From: Marchantia polymorpha subsp. ruderalis | Taxonomy: Eukaryota > Streptophyta > Marchantiopsida > Marchantiales > Marchantiaceae | Direction of reading: 5' to 3' | Assembly (NCBI GenBank): GCA_037833965.1 | Contig: AP031354.1 | Span: 14,052,001-14,116,000, forward strand | DNA length: 64,000 nucleotides | Shown here: one piece after another, positions 25,605 to 35,496 of the stretch | How positions within the stretch are numbered: position 1 is the first letter of the stretch | Layout: each line of letters starts with the position of its first letter | The notes under the pieces: model-generated | Database searches by the model: none | Seen by the model: the letters and a program-made list of their open reading frames with translations, nothing else | Told to the model about the DNA's origin: nothing | Position numbers and translations under genes: made by a program

Positions 25605-26098
25605 ACAAGGAGCGGCCGCCACCCTGTGACTAGGGTTTCATCAGGTCGTGTCCACCCTTGCGCACATACTTCGCAAGCGGCGCGGGCACCGTCCTCCGCG
25701 GTCATAGAAAGGCCGAACTGCGCGGGCAACACCATGCGCGAACAGGGAACCTCGCGAGCAACGCATGTCACCGCGGTCATAGAAAGGCCGAACTGCGCGG
25801 GCAACACCATGCGCGAACAGGGAATCTCGCGAGCAACGCATGTCACCATCTGCACGGCGGGGGTCTGCACTTCCCGAGTGGGGAGCCGAGCAAGGCAACG
25901 CCAGCGGAAGTCCGGGCGGCGCGGGTCGGCACCTCGCGAGCGGCACGCGCGGATGGGAGCCGGGCGGCGGGGGCACTTCGCGGGTGGGGGCCTAGCGGCG
26001 CGGGTCATCATCTGCGCGAGAACACGCTCCGGGAGGAACTCAAACCCACGACCTCCTTCTTGCGAGCGCATGCACAGGCCACTTAGCTACTGCTGTGG
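25605..26098. other. GC-rich insert within the Copia element
   Basis: About 490 bases of strongly GC-rich sequence interrupt an AT-rich retrotransposon. It includes a 75-bp tandem duplication (25697-25771 and 25772-25846, both starting CGCGGTCATAGAAAGG). Overlapping frames on both strands (25598-26071 -, 25626-26174 +, 25658-26086 +) reflect the lack of AT-rich stops and resemble no protein I know. Its right end carries a tRNA-like promoter on the minus strand. It is probably captured genomic DNA or an inserted short element. Confidence 0.6.
26032..26096 (-). other. tRNA-like segment with Pol III A and B boxes (SINE-head-like)
   Basis: On the minus strand from 26096 the sequence reads CAGTAGCTAAGTGGCC (A box, TAGCTAAGTGG). 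About 40 bases later comes GGTCGTGGGTTTGAGTTCC (B box, GGTTTGAGTTCC). Order and spacing are those of a tRNA gene or tRNA-derived SINE head. I could not fold a full cloverleaf with convincing anticodon pairing, so a SINE or tRNA relic is likelier than a functional tRNA. Confidence 0.45.
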
Positions 26099-26129
26099 AC
26101 TTGAAAAAAGGTACTTCCATTCCTATAAG

Positions 26130-27545
26130 AGTTGCGAGGCAGAAGGAATAGACTATGCAGAGTTTTTTACGTAGTTGTAATTGGACGTGGTCAGCATCCT
26201 ATTGAACGTAATAGACGGCCACACGGTAGCTAAGTATGCTACAATTCGTCTGGTATGTGCACTGGCTGCGATATTTGATCTTGTTATGGATCAGATGGAT
26301 TTGGTTATAGCTTTTCTCTATGGATATTTAGAGGAGGAGATCTACATGAGAAAACCTGTTGGTTTTGAGGTCAAAGGCAAAGAGAGGTTGTTTTGTAGAT
26401 TATTGAAATCATTGTATGGATTGAAGCAAGCTCCTAGACAGTGGAACACGCGATTTGATCAGTTCATGAAGGCACAAGGATTTTTTCGGAGTGTGTATGA
26501 TCCTTGTGTTTACATAAAGAAGGTAAATGATGAGACGTTCAATCTCATCATTTTAGTACTCTATGTTGATGATATGCTCATATTGGCAAAAAACCAATCC
26601 GATGTTGATGAATGCAAGAGTAAGTTGAAGTCTACATTTAAGATGAAGGATATGGGGGAGTCAAAGAGAATATTAGACATGGAGATACATAGAGATCATG
26701 AGCAGAAGAAACTATGGTTGAGTCAAGGTAAGTATGTTTGTCGTATACTTGACAGGTTCAACATGATGGATTCCAAAGGAGTATGGACTACTTTGGCAGC
26801 ACATTTCAAACTCTCTGCAGCTGAATGTCCTACGGATGCGGTGGAGAAAGGAAATATGTCATGTGTTCCCTATGAACAAGCTGTAGGCAGCCACATGTAT
26901 TTGATGGTGTGCATTAGGCCGGACATTGCTTTTGCGATGGACAAGGTGAGCAGGTACATGTCAAATCCAAGGAAAGTTCCCTGGGAAGCAGTGAAATGGA
27001 TTTTGATATATTTGAAAAGTACTCTGGATTATAGCTTATTGTTTGATGGTCTATTAGACTATGCCAAATCCTTGTTTGATTACGTTGATGCTGACTACGG
27101 ATAAGATCTAGATGAAAGGAGATCTACAACTGGGTATGTATTTACACTTGGCGGTGGAAGCATTAGTTCAAGGTGTACCTTGCAAAAATGCGTAGCTCAG
27201 TCAACAACGGAAGATGAATATGTGGCAGCAGTAGAAGCGGCAAAGGAAGCTATTTGGTTGGATAGGCTTATCATGGAAATGGGATTGAAGCAGAGCGTGG
27301 TTAATCTTCATTGTGATAGCCAGAGCACTTTACATTTGGCCGCGAACCAGGTCATGGATAGCAGAGTGAAGCACATTGACATCATGTATCATTTTATCAG
27401 ACAAGCAGTGTCTGATAAAACGATTGAGCTAGTCAAGATCGACGGTAAACTCAATCCAGCTGATACTTTGACCAAAGTTATTCCATTGGAGAGTTTCATG
27501 CGACACTGTGCTACCATGCAAGTTGTGCATGGGGAGCACATGTAA
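26130..27545 (+). pseudogene. Copia reverse transcriptase-RNase H, broken
   Basis: The first recognisable residues are EGIDYAEFF at about 26145-26171. The frame is then broken by stops until 26181, from where it runs to a TAA at 27102-27104 and continues in the same frame to 27545. Reverse transcriptase landmarks are LDQMD-type MDQMDLVIAFLYG, SLYGLKQAPRQW and the catalytic YVDDMLILA at 26562. RNase H follows with RRSTTGYVF, QSTTEDEYVA, the DSQS segment, RVKHIDI and PADTLTK. The TAA falls at the reverse transcriptase-RNase H junction (YG-stop-DLD). Integrase and protease, normally upstream in Copia, are absent. Without them and with these breaks the copy cannot move on its own. Confidence 0.92.
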
Positions 27546-27724
27546 ACTTTGCTAGTATAGTAACTCTATTTACCTCTTTATGTTATTACTCTATCCTGTT
27601 ATGGCTACAGTCTAGTTCTAGTTAACTCTCGTATAAAGAGGGGCCTTGTGATAGGCTTCTGTCTAGAACTTCCCGCTGAGTAATAATATAGGTTTCAGAG
27701 GTTATTGTTTCATTAACACGAGTT

Positions 27725-27734
27725 AAGGGGGAGA
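27725..27734 (+). other. Polypurine tract of the Copia element
   Basis: AAGGGGGAGA lies immediately before the 3' LTR, the usual plus-strand priming site. Confidence 0.88.
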
Positions 27735-27735
27735 T

Positions 27736-27987
27736 TGTTGAGGTTAACTGCGGTTAAGGAGTAACCTCAGGCTCTAGCTATTTATAGTTATGTGTGTCGT
27801 TGGCTTTGGATATAAATATACCCCCAAAGCCAAGGCTTCTCTGAGGAGCTGAAGTATTGTGTATTCACTTGTCAGTAAACCTGCTTAATGTTCTAGCCGT
27901 GAACGTAGCCCTCGAGGATAAACCACGTTATATGAGTGTCTTGTGTCTTCGTACTTGGCTTGAATGATTCTTGGTTTTACGTTAACA
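27736..27987 (+). repeat. 3' LTR of the Copia element
   Basis: Same termini and length as the 5' LTR, with about fifteen substitutions. It is followed directly by the CTTGT target duplication. Confidence 0.95.
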
Positions 27988-27992
27988 CTTGT

Positions 27993-29838
27993 TAGAATGT
28001 GTTAATTAGTGTGTTAATTGATAACGAAATGATATTAATCCACTAGAAGTGAAGTAGATAACGAAGCTAGCTTGCGTTTTGCTTGGTGCGGATTATCTCT
28101 TTTGAAATAGCAAGAAAGTGATGATAAATTGTAATTCTTGAGATGGTATAAAGATTGGCAGATTTCATTGATATGCATGTACAAAAAGCTGAAATTAGAA
28201 TATTGTGGTTTTTGAAATATGAAAGTGCTTGATAAAAATCTAATACCACAATAGCCAATCTCCAATCCATTTGATTTTATCTTTGGAAAAATATCATTAT
28301 GGATCTACATCCTTACTTCTTAGATTACAGATTTTATGATTTCAATGTAGAATGTCATTGATATTTTCAATAGTTAATTATAAAAGAGCCTTGGAATTGT
28401 ATCCTCTACGTTCTATATTGCTAGTTTGATGATATTGAATCGCAAATCAATCGTGAAGATTTGATTTTTTCATGTATGGAAAGATTAAAAGTATTTATCA
28501 AGAAAAAAATTTGGAATATCTTCTTGTGAAAATTTATCAAATTATATATTATTAAAATGATCAAATATTTCATGGTTTCTTTTTTGAGAGATTGTATATT
28601 TATCATATTTATTTTGTATAAGAATGAGTAAGAGAATACATTATTTGATATAGATTAAATTCTCAACACAATCATGGCTAAGATGAAAAAAGTTGAAATA
28701 AATGATAATCTATGTATTGTAAAATGATAAAAGATTAGAATTAGCCAAAAATTTTGATCATGATTAGCTTGGTATTTATTAAATTTGGCAAATTAGGGCT
28801 CAATTTAGTTATAATGTTCAGACTTTGCGGAATAATGAATATAGTTTCATAAAACTTGAATCAGAACTTTTATTTTGTTTTCAATCAAAATTTAGATTCC
28901 AATAAAATAATTATCTTGATTATATATTAGTTTTGATTGATTTACCTAAATAATGAAAATTTCATTGATTAGAATAAGTATTAAGTTGACTTAGTGACAA
29001 ATCAAAGTCTTAAAAATTGAAAGTTTTCACCTCTCATGTTCTCACCTCAACCTAGTGACATAAATACTTTTAGGATATTTAGGTAAGCAAATGACATGTT
29101 GCCACATGATGAAAATTGGTTAAATTACCATGGTTTATTTCAATAAAAATAACTTAGATGATAATTATTATATGGAATTATGATAATTTTTCAACTAAAA
29201 TATAAATAGAGAAATAGAAGAAAGACTATCAAGCAAGTTTAAAGTTCATTGTGTGAGAATTTGATTTAACAATATGAATTTGAGTGACATTATCATATTG
29301 TATTATTGATGAATGATAAGATTCCAATTATGAATGGAGAGTTTGTGTGAGATTAGTTAAAACACTCATATGTTGAGGAATAATTGTTTTCCAGAACCAT
29401 GATGAGATACTGAAAAATCTTCTGAGATCAATCCAAATGAGAGTAAGTCATGAGATCACACATTTTTTAGGTTTTCACATCAAATTTAGTCTACAAACTG
29501 CAAGCATCTTCATTGCAGTGCCCTATTACTCTAATCCGTGATTTGTAGACTTTCACCCAATCAAACCCATCAATTGATTTGATGATGATATTTTTTTTAG
29601 ACAAATGTTACTAGGCCACATGGTTAAATTATTAGATCAAACAATCCTATAGTCTTCACGTCAAAATTGCTTTTGTGAGGAGAAATCTCTTCCTAGTATA
29701 TCCAGACTATCCGATCTAATAATTGCACTTCACGATCAAAATTGCTTTGGTGCGCAGATATCTCTTTCTTGTATATCCAAGACTACCCGATCTAATGATT
29801 GCACTCCACTGTCAAGCAATATTTGACTTTTTTTATTA
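27993..29838. other. AT-rich spacer with a ~78-bp tandem duplication
   Basis: The first ~60 bases continue the dispersed repeat that the Copia element split (TTAATCCACTAGAAGTG, also found near 60450). The rest is AT-rich without genes. A diverged duplication lies at about 29655-29727 and 29733-29805 (TCAAAATTGCTTT, GTATATCCA and CCGATCTAAT in both). Confidence 0.55.
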
Positions 29839-29842
29839 GATT

Positions 29843-30145
29843 TGTCATGTGTATGCACGTTAGTGCAGTTGCAGATTGACGTTGGTGTCGATTTGAGTTC
29901 AGACACGTTGGATTCGAGTGTGAGTCGGGTGATATTGGGAGTCGGCTAACGTTGAGACGTGGAGCGTAGGCTAGGTCGACTATACAGGTTTATATTCGTG
30001 GCGAACTCGAAGAACTGTCAGTTCTTCGAGTTGAGCATTATGCGCAGGAGGTTTCTCCACTAGCTTCGACTCTCATTCTACCTCAGGGTAGTGAGTTTGG
30101 CTCGACTCTCTATGTAAAGTTTGTGTTTTGACACTTATGTTTTTA
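29843..30145 (+). repeat. Terminal repeat A1
   Basis: 303 bp matching 36766-37068 with about ten differences. It ends at GTTTTTA, exactly where B begins in the downstream copy. It contains a 29-base near-perfect palindrome at 30004-30032 (14-base arms around one T, arm AACTCGAAGAACTG). The word CTCGAAGAACTG appears again right after A1 (30146). Confidence 0.93.
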
Positions 30146-31880
30146 CTCGAAGAACTGCCTGTAATGTGTTCAGATTTTGGCTTCTATTTTTCTTGGTTTT
30201 CTGTTAGTAATTCTGTCGTTGTGTTAAGGTTTTTTTTTGTTTGCGATTTTCTTGGTTCTCTTTCGTGGTTCTATTCGTGCATTAGTCGAGGAGAGGAGAG
30301 CAAGGAGATGCAATACTAGAAGTGCATTTCTAGTTGGAAGAGGAGAAATATATTTTTCTGCCAGAATCGTTCATCTTTTTGACGATTCGAGGATGTCACC
30401 GAGACTGCCAAAACAGCAAATCTTGATCTTGTTTGCAAGCCTGCAGCCCCACCCCAAAGTGTAGATCAATTTTAGATCAAAAATCACGGTCACTCATGCT
30501 CATCTGTCATCTTCTCTCTCGCTCTCTCTATTTCTTTCTTGGCTTCTTTCTTTGGGCGTGGAAGGGACATCCGCCATGCTCGTGAGCTTTTGATTAGAGG
30601 CCACATGCAAGTGAGTGCCGGGGGGAGGTCACTTGAGAGCCAAGTTATGGGAGGAATGTACGCACAGCTGTACCGAGTGCGGTGCATTCCCTTCTGAGAA
30701 GAAGCATGGCCACATTGGGCACCGCTCGAGCGGCCAGAGCTAGAGAGCAGAGCATGGACTGGCGAAAGAAAGAAACAGAGGCTCTTAGAAGCGTGCAGCC
30801 TCGCCTCGCCTCGAAGCCAGGAGAATGGTGACGTCGGCGTGCTTCGTCGAATAGTGGGTGGTCATGAGAACCTGCCGATTTTTGCTCTGCTCTACTCTTC
30901 TCTTTTCCTTCCCTTTCCCCCTTTTTTGTCTGCATCTACTCCGCCTTTCTTCAATCAAAAGCTGCAGCTGCAGCGGAAACGGAAGCAGGAGGAGAAAAGA
31001 AGGGCTGGCTTGGAGGCCGGCTGGGTTTTGGTTGGCCGGGTGATGTCTGGTCTGGTCTGTTGCGAGGTGGCGTCGTTGGAGCATTGTTCTGTTTGGTATC
31101 GAGGCTTTCGCTGCTTCGAAAGCCGATCCTCGAGCTCGGGCAGTGGAGAGCTTTCCTCGCGATTGATTGTTTGATTGATCTCACGCCCAGATCCACTTGT
31201 CACTGGTGAAGGCGGCGTCGGTTCTCTCGCTTTCTGGTTCGGTACTATTATTAACGCGTTAAGCGATTGGATTGATGCATGTGAACGAGCCAATAGTTTA
31301 GCTTGATTCGGCGATGGACATGCGCACTTGGAGTACAGCTATTGGACCCACAAACGTGAAGGCACCGTAGTGTTACCTCAGTAAACTGGAACCTATGGGC
31401 AAGTGCTACAGGCACATGATGTATAAACGTATCTCAGAACACAATAATGGCTTGTGTTTTGGTGCATTTTCCGTTTGAACAAGTATTAGTGAAGTATAAA
31501 TCCAAAAATGTCACGGAATCTGAATTGTAGGGTGTCAATGATAGGTGGCGTTATGGATCGGGACTTACAATACATGCAGATTCTTTGACTTTGCGGTTGA
31601 GTTGCGGTAAATGATATGTACTGTTTCCAATATGCAAGCTGAAAACAAAAGAACGACTACCTGTAATATCGTATGAGGCGAAAGAATTAGCCAACAGTAG
31701 ATGGTATCAGGATCTATTTCAGTCTTGGCTACCAAGATGTTTTGATTTAACTTATGCGAATAGTAGGAATACTCGTTACTGTTTTAGGTTCTGCAGGCAA
31801 TCACTGGTATACACACTGCCGCTTGTAAATCTTTGATAAGTCTTTTCTATAAGTTTTGTCTCCAAAAGAAAGAAAGAAAG

Positions 31881-31918
<38 letters not shown>

Positions 31919-32601
31919 AAAAATTCAAAAGGGAGAAGAGTAGTATTCTGAAGAGATTGAGAATTTGCACTCATCTCACTTACTATGGTTTTTTTTTTTT
32001 ATTGATTGCAAAAACATTGTACTTCTATATATATGACGTGGTCGACATTATACTAGAGTTTTTAGTGTTTCGTGTATGTGTTAGTTGAAGTGGTGGAAGT
32101 ATACATTTCATCCGTATACCATTTCTTCTGGGAACGAGTAGAGTAGGCGGACATTTTAGATTCCTTGCCCTAGTAGAAGGGGAGAAGTGAGTTGTCGGAC
32201 GAGACAGTTTGGCGGAGATATCTTCTTGGCGACGCGATGCAGGAGATAGGAGTGGTGACGGAAGGTGACAGGGGGCGATGGAGCTCGACTCGGGATCATG
32301 ATGCGAGGCGACTTCCCGTGTGTTGTGTTGTTCTGTGTTGTGTTTCATTTAGGCTGGAGAGTTGTTGCTAGCCGTTTTTCTTGTGTTTGGATCCTCTCCA
32401 GTCTGGCTTCTTGATGCGCGCCCATGTTTGCGTTGACGTTGATTTCCGGAGTAGTTTTACTTCAGTGTGTTGTCGATAGTGCGGTTGGATTTGATCACCG
32501 GCGCCTATCTTTGTTTCTCTCATGATGAGACTGGAGTGATGACCAGTGGACCATGAGAGTCTTCTTGCGGTGATGACAAGTTAGGTTGCCCATACCCATA
32601 G
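30146..32601. other. Long leader of the retroelement with a GC-richer foreign-looking block
   Basis: About 2.4 kb between A1 and the open gag frame, with no canonical tRNA primer site after A1. From about 30485 to 31260 the DNA is GC-richer and strand-asymmetric (CT-rich tracts such as CTCTCTCGCTCTCTC, then a GA/CT-rich block), like a plant 5' UTR or promoter. Overlapping frames on both strands (for example 30645-30935 -, 30839-31174 +, 30955-31293 -) match nothing I know. A (GAAA)n/(TA)n microsatellite lies at about 31865-31914. The block may be captured host DNA or a nested insertion. Confidence 0.45.
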
Positions 32602-33627
32602 TCAGTAGGGCTAGAGCAGGTTAGTGCAGGGACGAGAGCAGGTGGAGTTGTGGCAGTGGTGCCGGTTGGTGAGTCAGTCATCACGGAGGAGTTTGGTGGT
32701 TTCGTTGAGGACCGTGGAGGATTTACGCGGAGTGGGTTGAGGTATCGGCTACCTCATCTTAGCGCATCAGTGGTTGCAGAGGCGCGGGGTGTGGCAGATA
32801 GCGGATCTTTGGTGGTGATATCATCTAGGGTCCCACACTCGTGGACTGGGGACATGGACGGTATGTACGGGGCCATGAAGGGCCCACGGCGGTACTCTGG
32901 GGCAGTAGGCATCATTGAGTTGGATGATTTCATCCAGGAGTTTGACACGTGGTGCGATATGCAGTTCTTGCGTAACTCCACGTTGTTTACACCCTTCTTT
33001 GCATGGAAGGGGTTGTTTCAGCATCTAGAGGGGCCTCCCATGGATGACTACCATGAGTTTGGGAGAGAGTATGCTGTGGAGATTGACGCATGGAGACGTC
33101 ATTGGTCTCCAAACTATATGTCGATCACCCAGGGTGGTGTTGGTACCAGTGTAGGTGCGAGTGGTAGCATCACCGATAGTACTAGTGGAGCAGGTACCAC
33201 CAGCGGTGTTGTTGGCGTTGCCAGCACGAGTGGAGAGACTACTGGCGTACCTTTGTTCAGCTCCATTCCTGAGTTCTTCAAGAGGTTGAGGAAGAACTAT
33301 CAGGGGGTGAGGATGAAGAAGTTGAGGAGTCTCCAGGAGTTTGAGCGGAAGACTATTGAGAGTCTTCGGGAGGCATACACTCGTATGCGGCGGTTGATCT
33401 CAGTTACTCACGGTGTAACTGAGGCACAGGCGATCCAGTATTGGTACATGATACTGGACAGAGAGCTACGGCGGAGGGTTCGGGATGCTACTCTCTTGAG
33501 CGATGCGTCACCGACATTGGCCTATGTGTTTGCTCTTTCTGAGAAGATTGAGCTTAACATAGTGGAGGAGAGAGTGGTGACTTCTTCATTCGCTAGAGAC
33601 GCAGCCACTACCTCTCGTGTTCCGTAG
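32602..33627 (+). pseudogene. Gag-like capsid region
   Basis: The frame is open from 32602 to a TAG at 33625. The first in-frame ATG is 32854, but the frame is coding-like earlier, so the true start is unclear. Residues encoded at about 33245-33560 look like a retrotransposon Gag: FFKRLRKNYQGVRMKKLRSL, ESLREAYTRMRRLI and a GVTE.QA..WY..LD segment. They are preceded by an acidic/aromatic region (DDFIQEFDTWC) and a Ser/Thr/Gly-rich linker. The same frame continues past the TAG into zinc knuckles and protease, so Gag and protease were once one polyprotein. TAG is one C-to-T step from CAG. Confidence 0.75.
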
Positions 33628-34278
33628 AGCACGGCACAGTCTAGACCCTTTCGTGGTGGTAGTGGTGGGGGTCGCGGAGTGCAGACACGACACCAGACGG
33701 CCGCTAGAGATACAGGGGCACGTGCATTAGTGCCGTCGTTTGCTGGCTAGCAGCAGGGACCAGCATGTTGGACATGTGGAGGGGATCATCTGCGGAGAGA
33801 TTGTCCCCAGGAGGCTGGAGGTCGGAGTTCACAGGCCAGACCCCAGTCAGCACAGGTGGTGTGTGACCATTGTGGTCGAGCAGGTCATACTCGAGATCGA
33901 TGTTTTGATCTTCATCCAGAGTTGACATCTGGTGGTAGATGTCGTGGTGGTGATGCTCCACGGGGCCGAGGTGGCCGCGGTGGTAGAGGTGCTGTGGCAG
34001 TTGGACGACTCGTAGCGAGTGCTGCGTCAGCTACAGAGAGCGCGATGGCGGCCCGAATTGAGCAGTTGGAGCAGAGGCTTGCTGCTATGGCGGGTACTGG
34101 GGCGAGCTCGTCCACATTTCACGAGGGAGAGGATTTCCCTTATTTAGCGAGTGCAGCACAGGTGGAGGCATCGGTTGCAGTGACTAGAGGTGCAGCTCGA
34201 GCTCTAGAGCCACGCGGTGCGACAGGAGAGTTGGATCCTCAAAGGGGTGAGGGTGGGCGTCAGGCCAGACTTCCCTAG
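33628..34278 (+). pseudogene. Nucleocapsid region with two zinc knuckles
   Basis: Same frame as Gag, with a second TAG at 33748-33750 and another at 34276-34278. Knuckle 1 (33766-33804) is CWTCGGDHLRRDC, a CX2CX3HX4C variant. Knuckle 2 (33862-33903) is CDHCGRAGHTRDRC, canonical CX2CX4HX4C. Gly/Arg-rich stretches lie before, between and after them, as in nucleocapsids. These bind the packaged RNA in retroelement particles. Confidence 0.85.
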
Positions 34279-34284
34279 TCGTTT

Positions 34285-35265
34285 TTGTTGTCAGAGGTGG
34301 GCAGTACTTCATCCATAAGACCTGTACCACCTAGTGACCTTAGTGGGAGGACTGAGACATCTACGTCACGTGTGGTGGACACTAACACACCATCTAGTGC
34401 AGTGACGCGGATGGCTAGCTTAGTGATGAGATCTCCACTATTTTCAGCTATGGAGCTGATGGATTCTGGGATTGACTTGGCTCGGATTTTTCGTGCAGCA
34501 GCCACGTTGTGTGAACGTGGGAGTATCACTGCTACGAGTGCCGAGATAGGCGAGACTATTGGTGAGGAGCTATCCTCTACGACTTCATCGAGCGATGAGT
34601 CGACATGGCAGGCGGCAGCGGCACGGATGGAGTCCTTGCCAGCCCGACCAGCCATTGATCGGGAGAGGATTGTCCCTGGTGTGTGTATGATGGATAACCG
34701 GAGCGGTGTATTTCGCTTGGTAAGTGCTACAGGGCAGGTGTATGTCCCAGCCAGAGTGTTGCTGGATTTTGGTGCACAGCCTTTGATGTTGGGCAAGATT
34801 GCCTGCATTAGTTTGGGAGTTCGGAGGTCCGAGTTGGAGCCTTGTCCATTCCAAATTCAGACATCACTCGGTGGCATCAGCGACAGGTCTTACAAGATGA
34901 CCAGAGAGCGCATATTAGTGCAGTTGAGGCATGGTCATGCTCAAGATAGCTCGCAGTTTGGAGTTCGAGCGGTGGTTACATCAGCAGAGTCATATGATGT
35001 GCTGGTTGGTGGAGCGGTGTTATATCCGATGGAATTTCGGATGGATTATTGGACGGAGACGGAAGCTTATCGCCCTGGTTGGGAGTCCGATGATGGACGT
35101 ATGAGTGAGCTGGCTGTGAGGTTCATTTCTCGAGATCGACCTCTTGGATCTTCTCCTGTAGTTTTAGCCTCTATTGCGGTTTTCAGTGGAGTGCTAACAT
35201 GGCCTGATGACTTGTTGGAGGGAAACAGGTCACCCAAGGATACTCCAGTCTATGAGGAGGTGTAG
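34285..35265 (+). pseudogene. Retropepsin-like protease region
   Basis: Same frame as Gag, closed by TAG at 35263-35265. At 34747-34800 the sequence VPARVLLDFGAQP matches the active-site region of retropepsins, but the usual D-[ST]-G is D-F-G (34765-34773). TTT is one C-to-T step from the Ser codon TCT. Downstream, ESYDVLVGGAVLYP (about 34989-35030) corresponds to the second conserved beta region (YDVLLG in relatives) and is followed by a Trp/Tyr/Arg-rich tail (DYWTETEAYRPGW). With Phe in place of Ser/Thr the enzyme would probably be inactive. Confidence 0.75.
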
Positions 35266-35496
35266 GAGATGGTGAGTCTCGCAGCGGCAGTGTCATCATC
35301 TTTGGATGTTCCACTTTGGGGTTCTTGCCACGTATTACAGCATGAGGCTAATAGGTTGGTGAAGAAGGCTTGGAGTGATGCCTCTTTACCAGCAGAGGCA
35401 GAGCGAGTCTAAGGTGGTCGGTTAGTATGTGGTCTTAGCACCCTATCACCATTAGTTACTACACCTATCGTATGGGAGTATTCTCCAGAGGGTGTT

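Larger units (their letters stand above)
24859..27987 (+). mobile_element. Ty1/Copia LTR retrotransposon, internally deleted
   Basis: Two 252-bp LTRs (24859-25110 and 27736-27987) begin TGTTGAGG and end GTTAACA. The 5-bp target duplication CTTGT is perfect (24854-24858 and 27988-27992). A primer binding site and a polypurine tract lie at the expected places. At 3.13 kb it is well short of the usual ~5 kb: Gag, protease and integrase are not present, and only the reverse transcriptase-RNase H part remains, behind a GC-rich insert. The LTRs differ at about fifteen positions by eye (near 6%), so the insertion is old. It sits inside a dispersed repeat. Confidence 0.95.

Noticed and set aside
25598..26174. 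Three overlapping long ORFs on both strands
   Set aside because: They lie in the GC-rich insert of the Copia element, where stop codons are rare in every frame, and resemble no protein family.
27392..27420. Perfect 12-bp hairpin TTTTATCAGACA/TGTCTGATAAAA in the Copia RNase H region
   Set aside because: Lies in conserved coding sequence with a 5-base loop; most likely coincidental codon choice.
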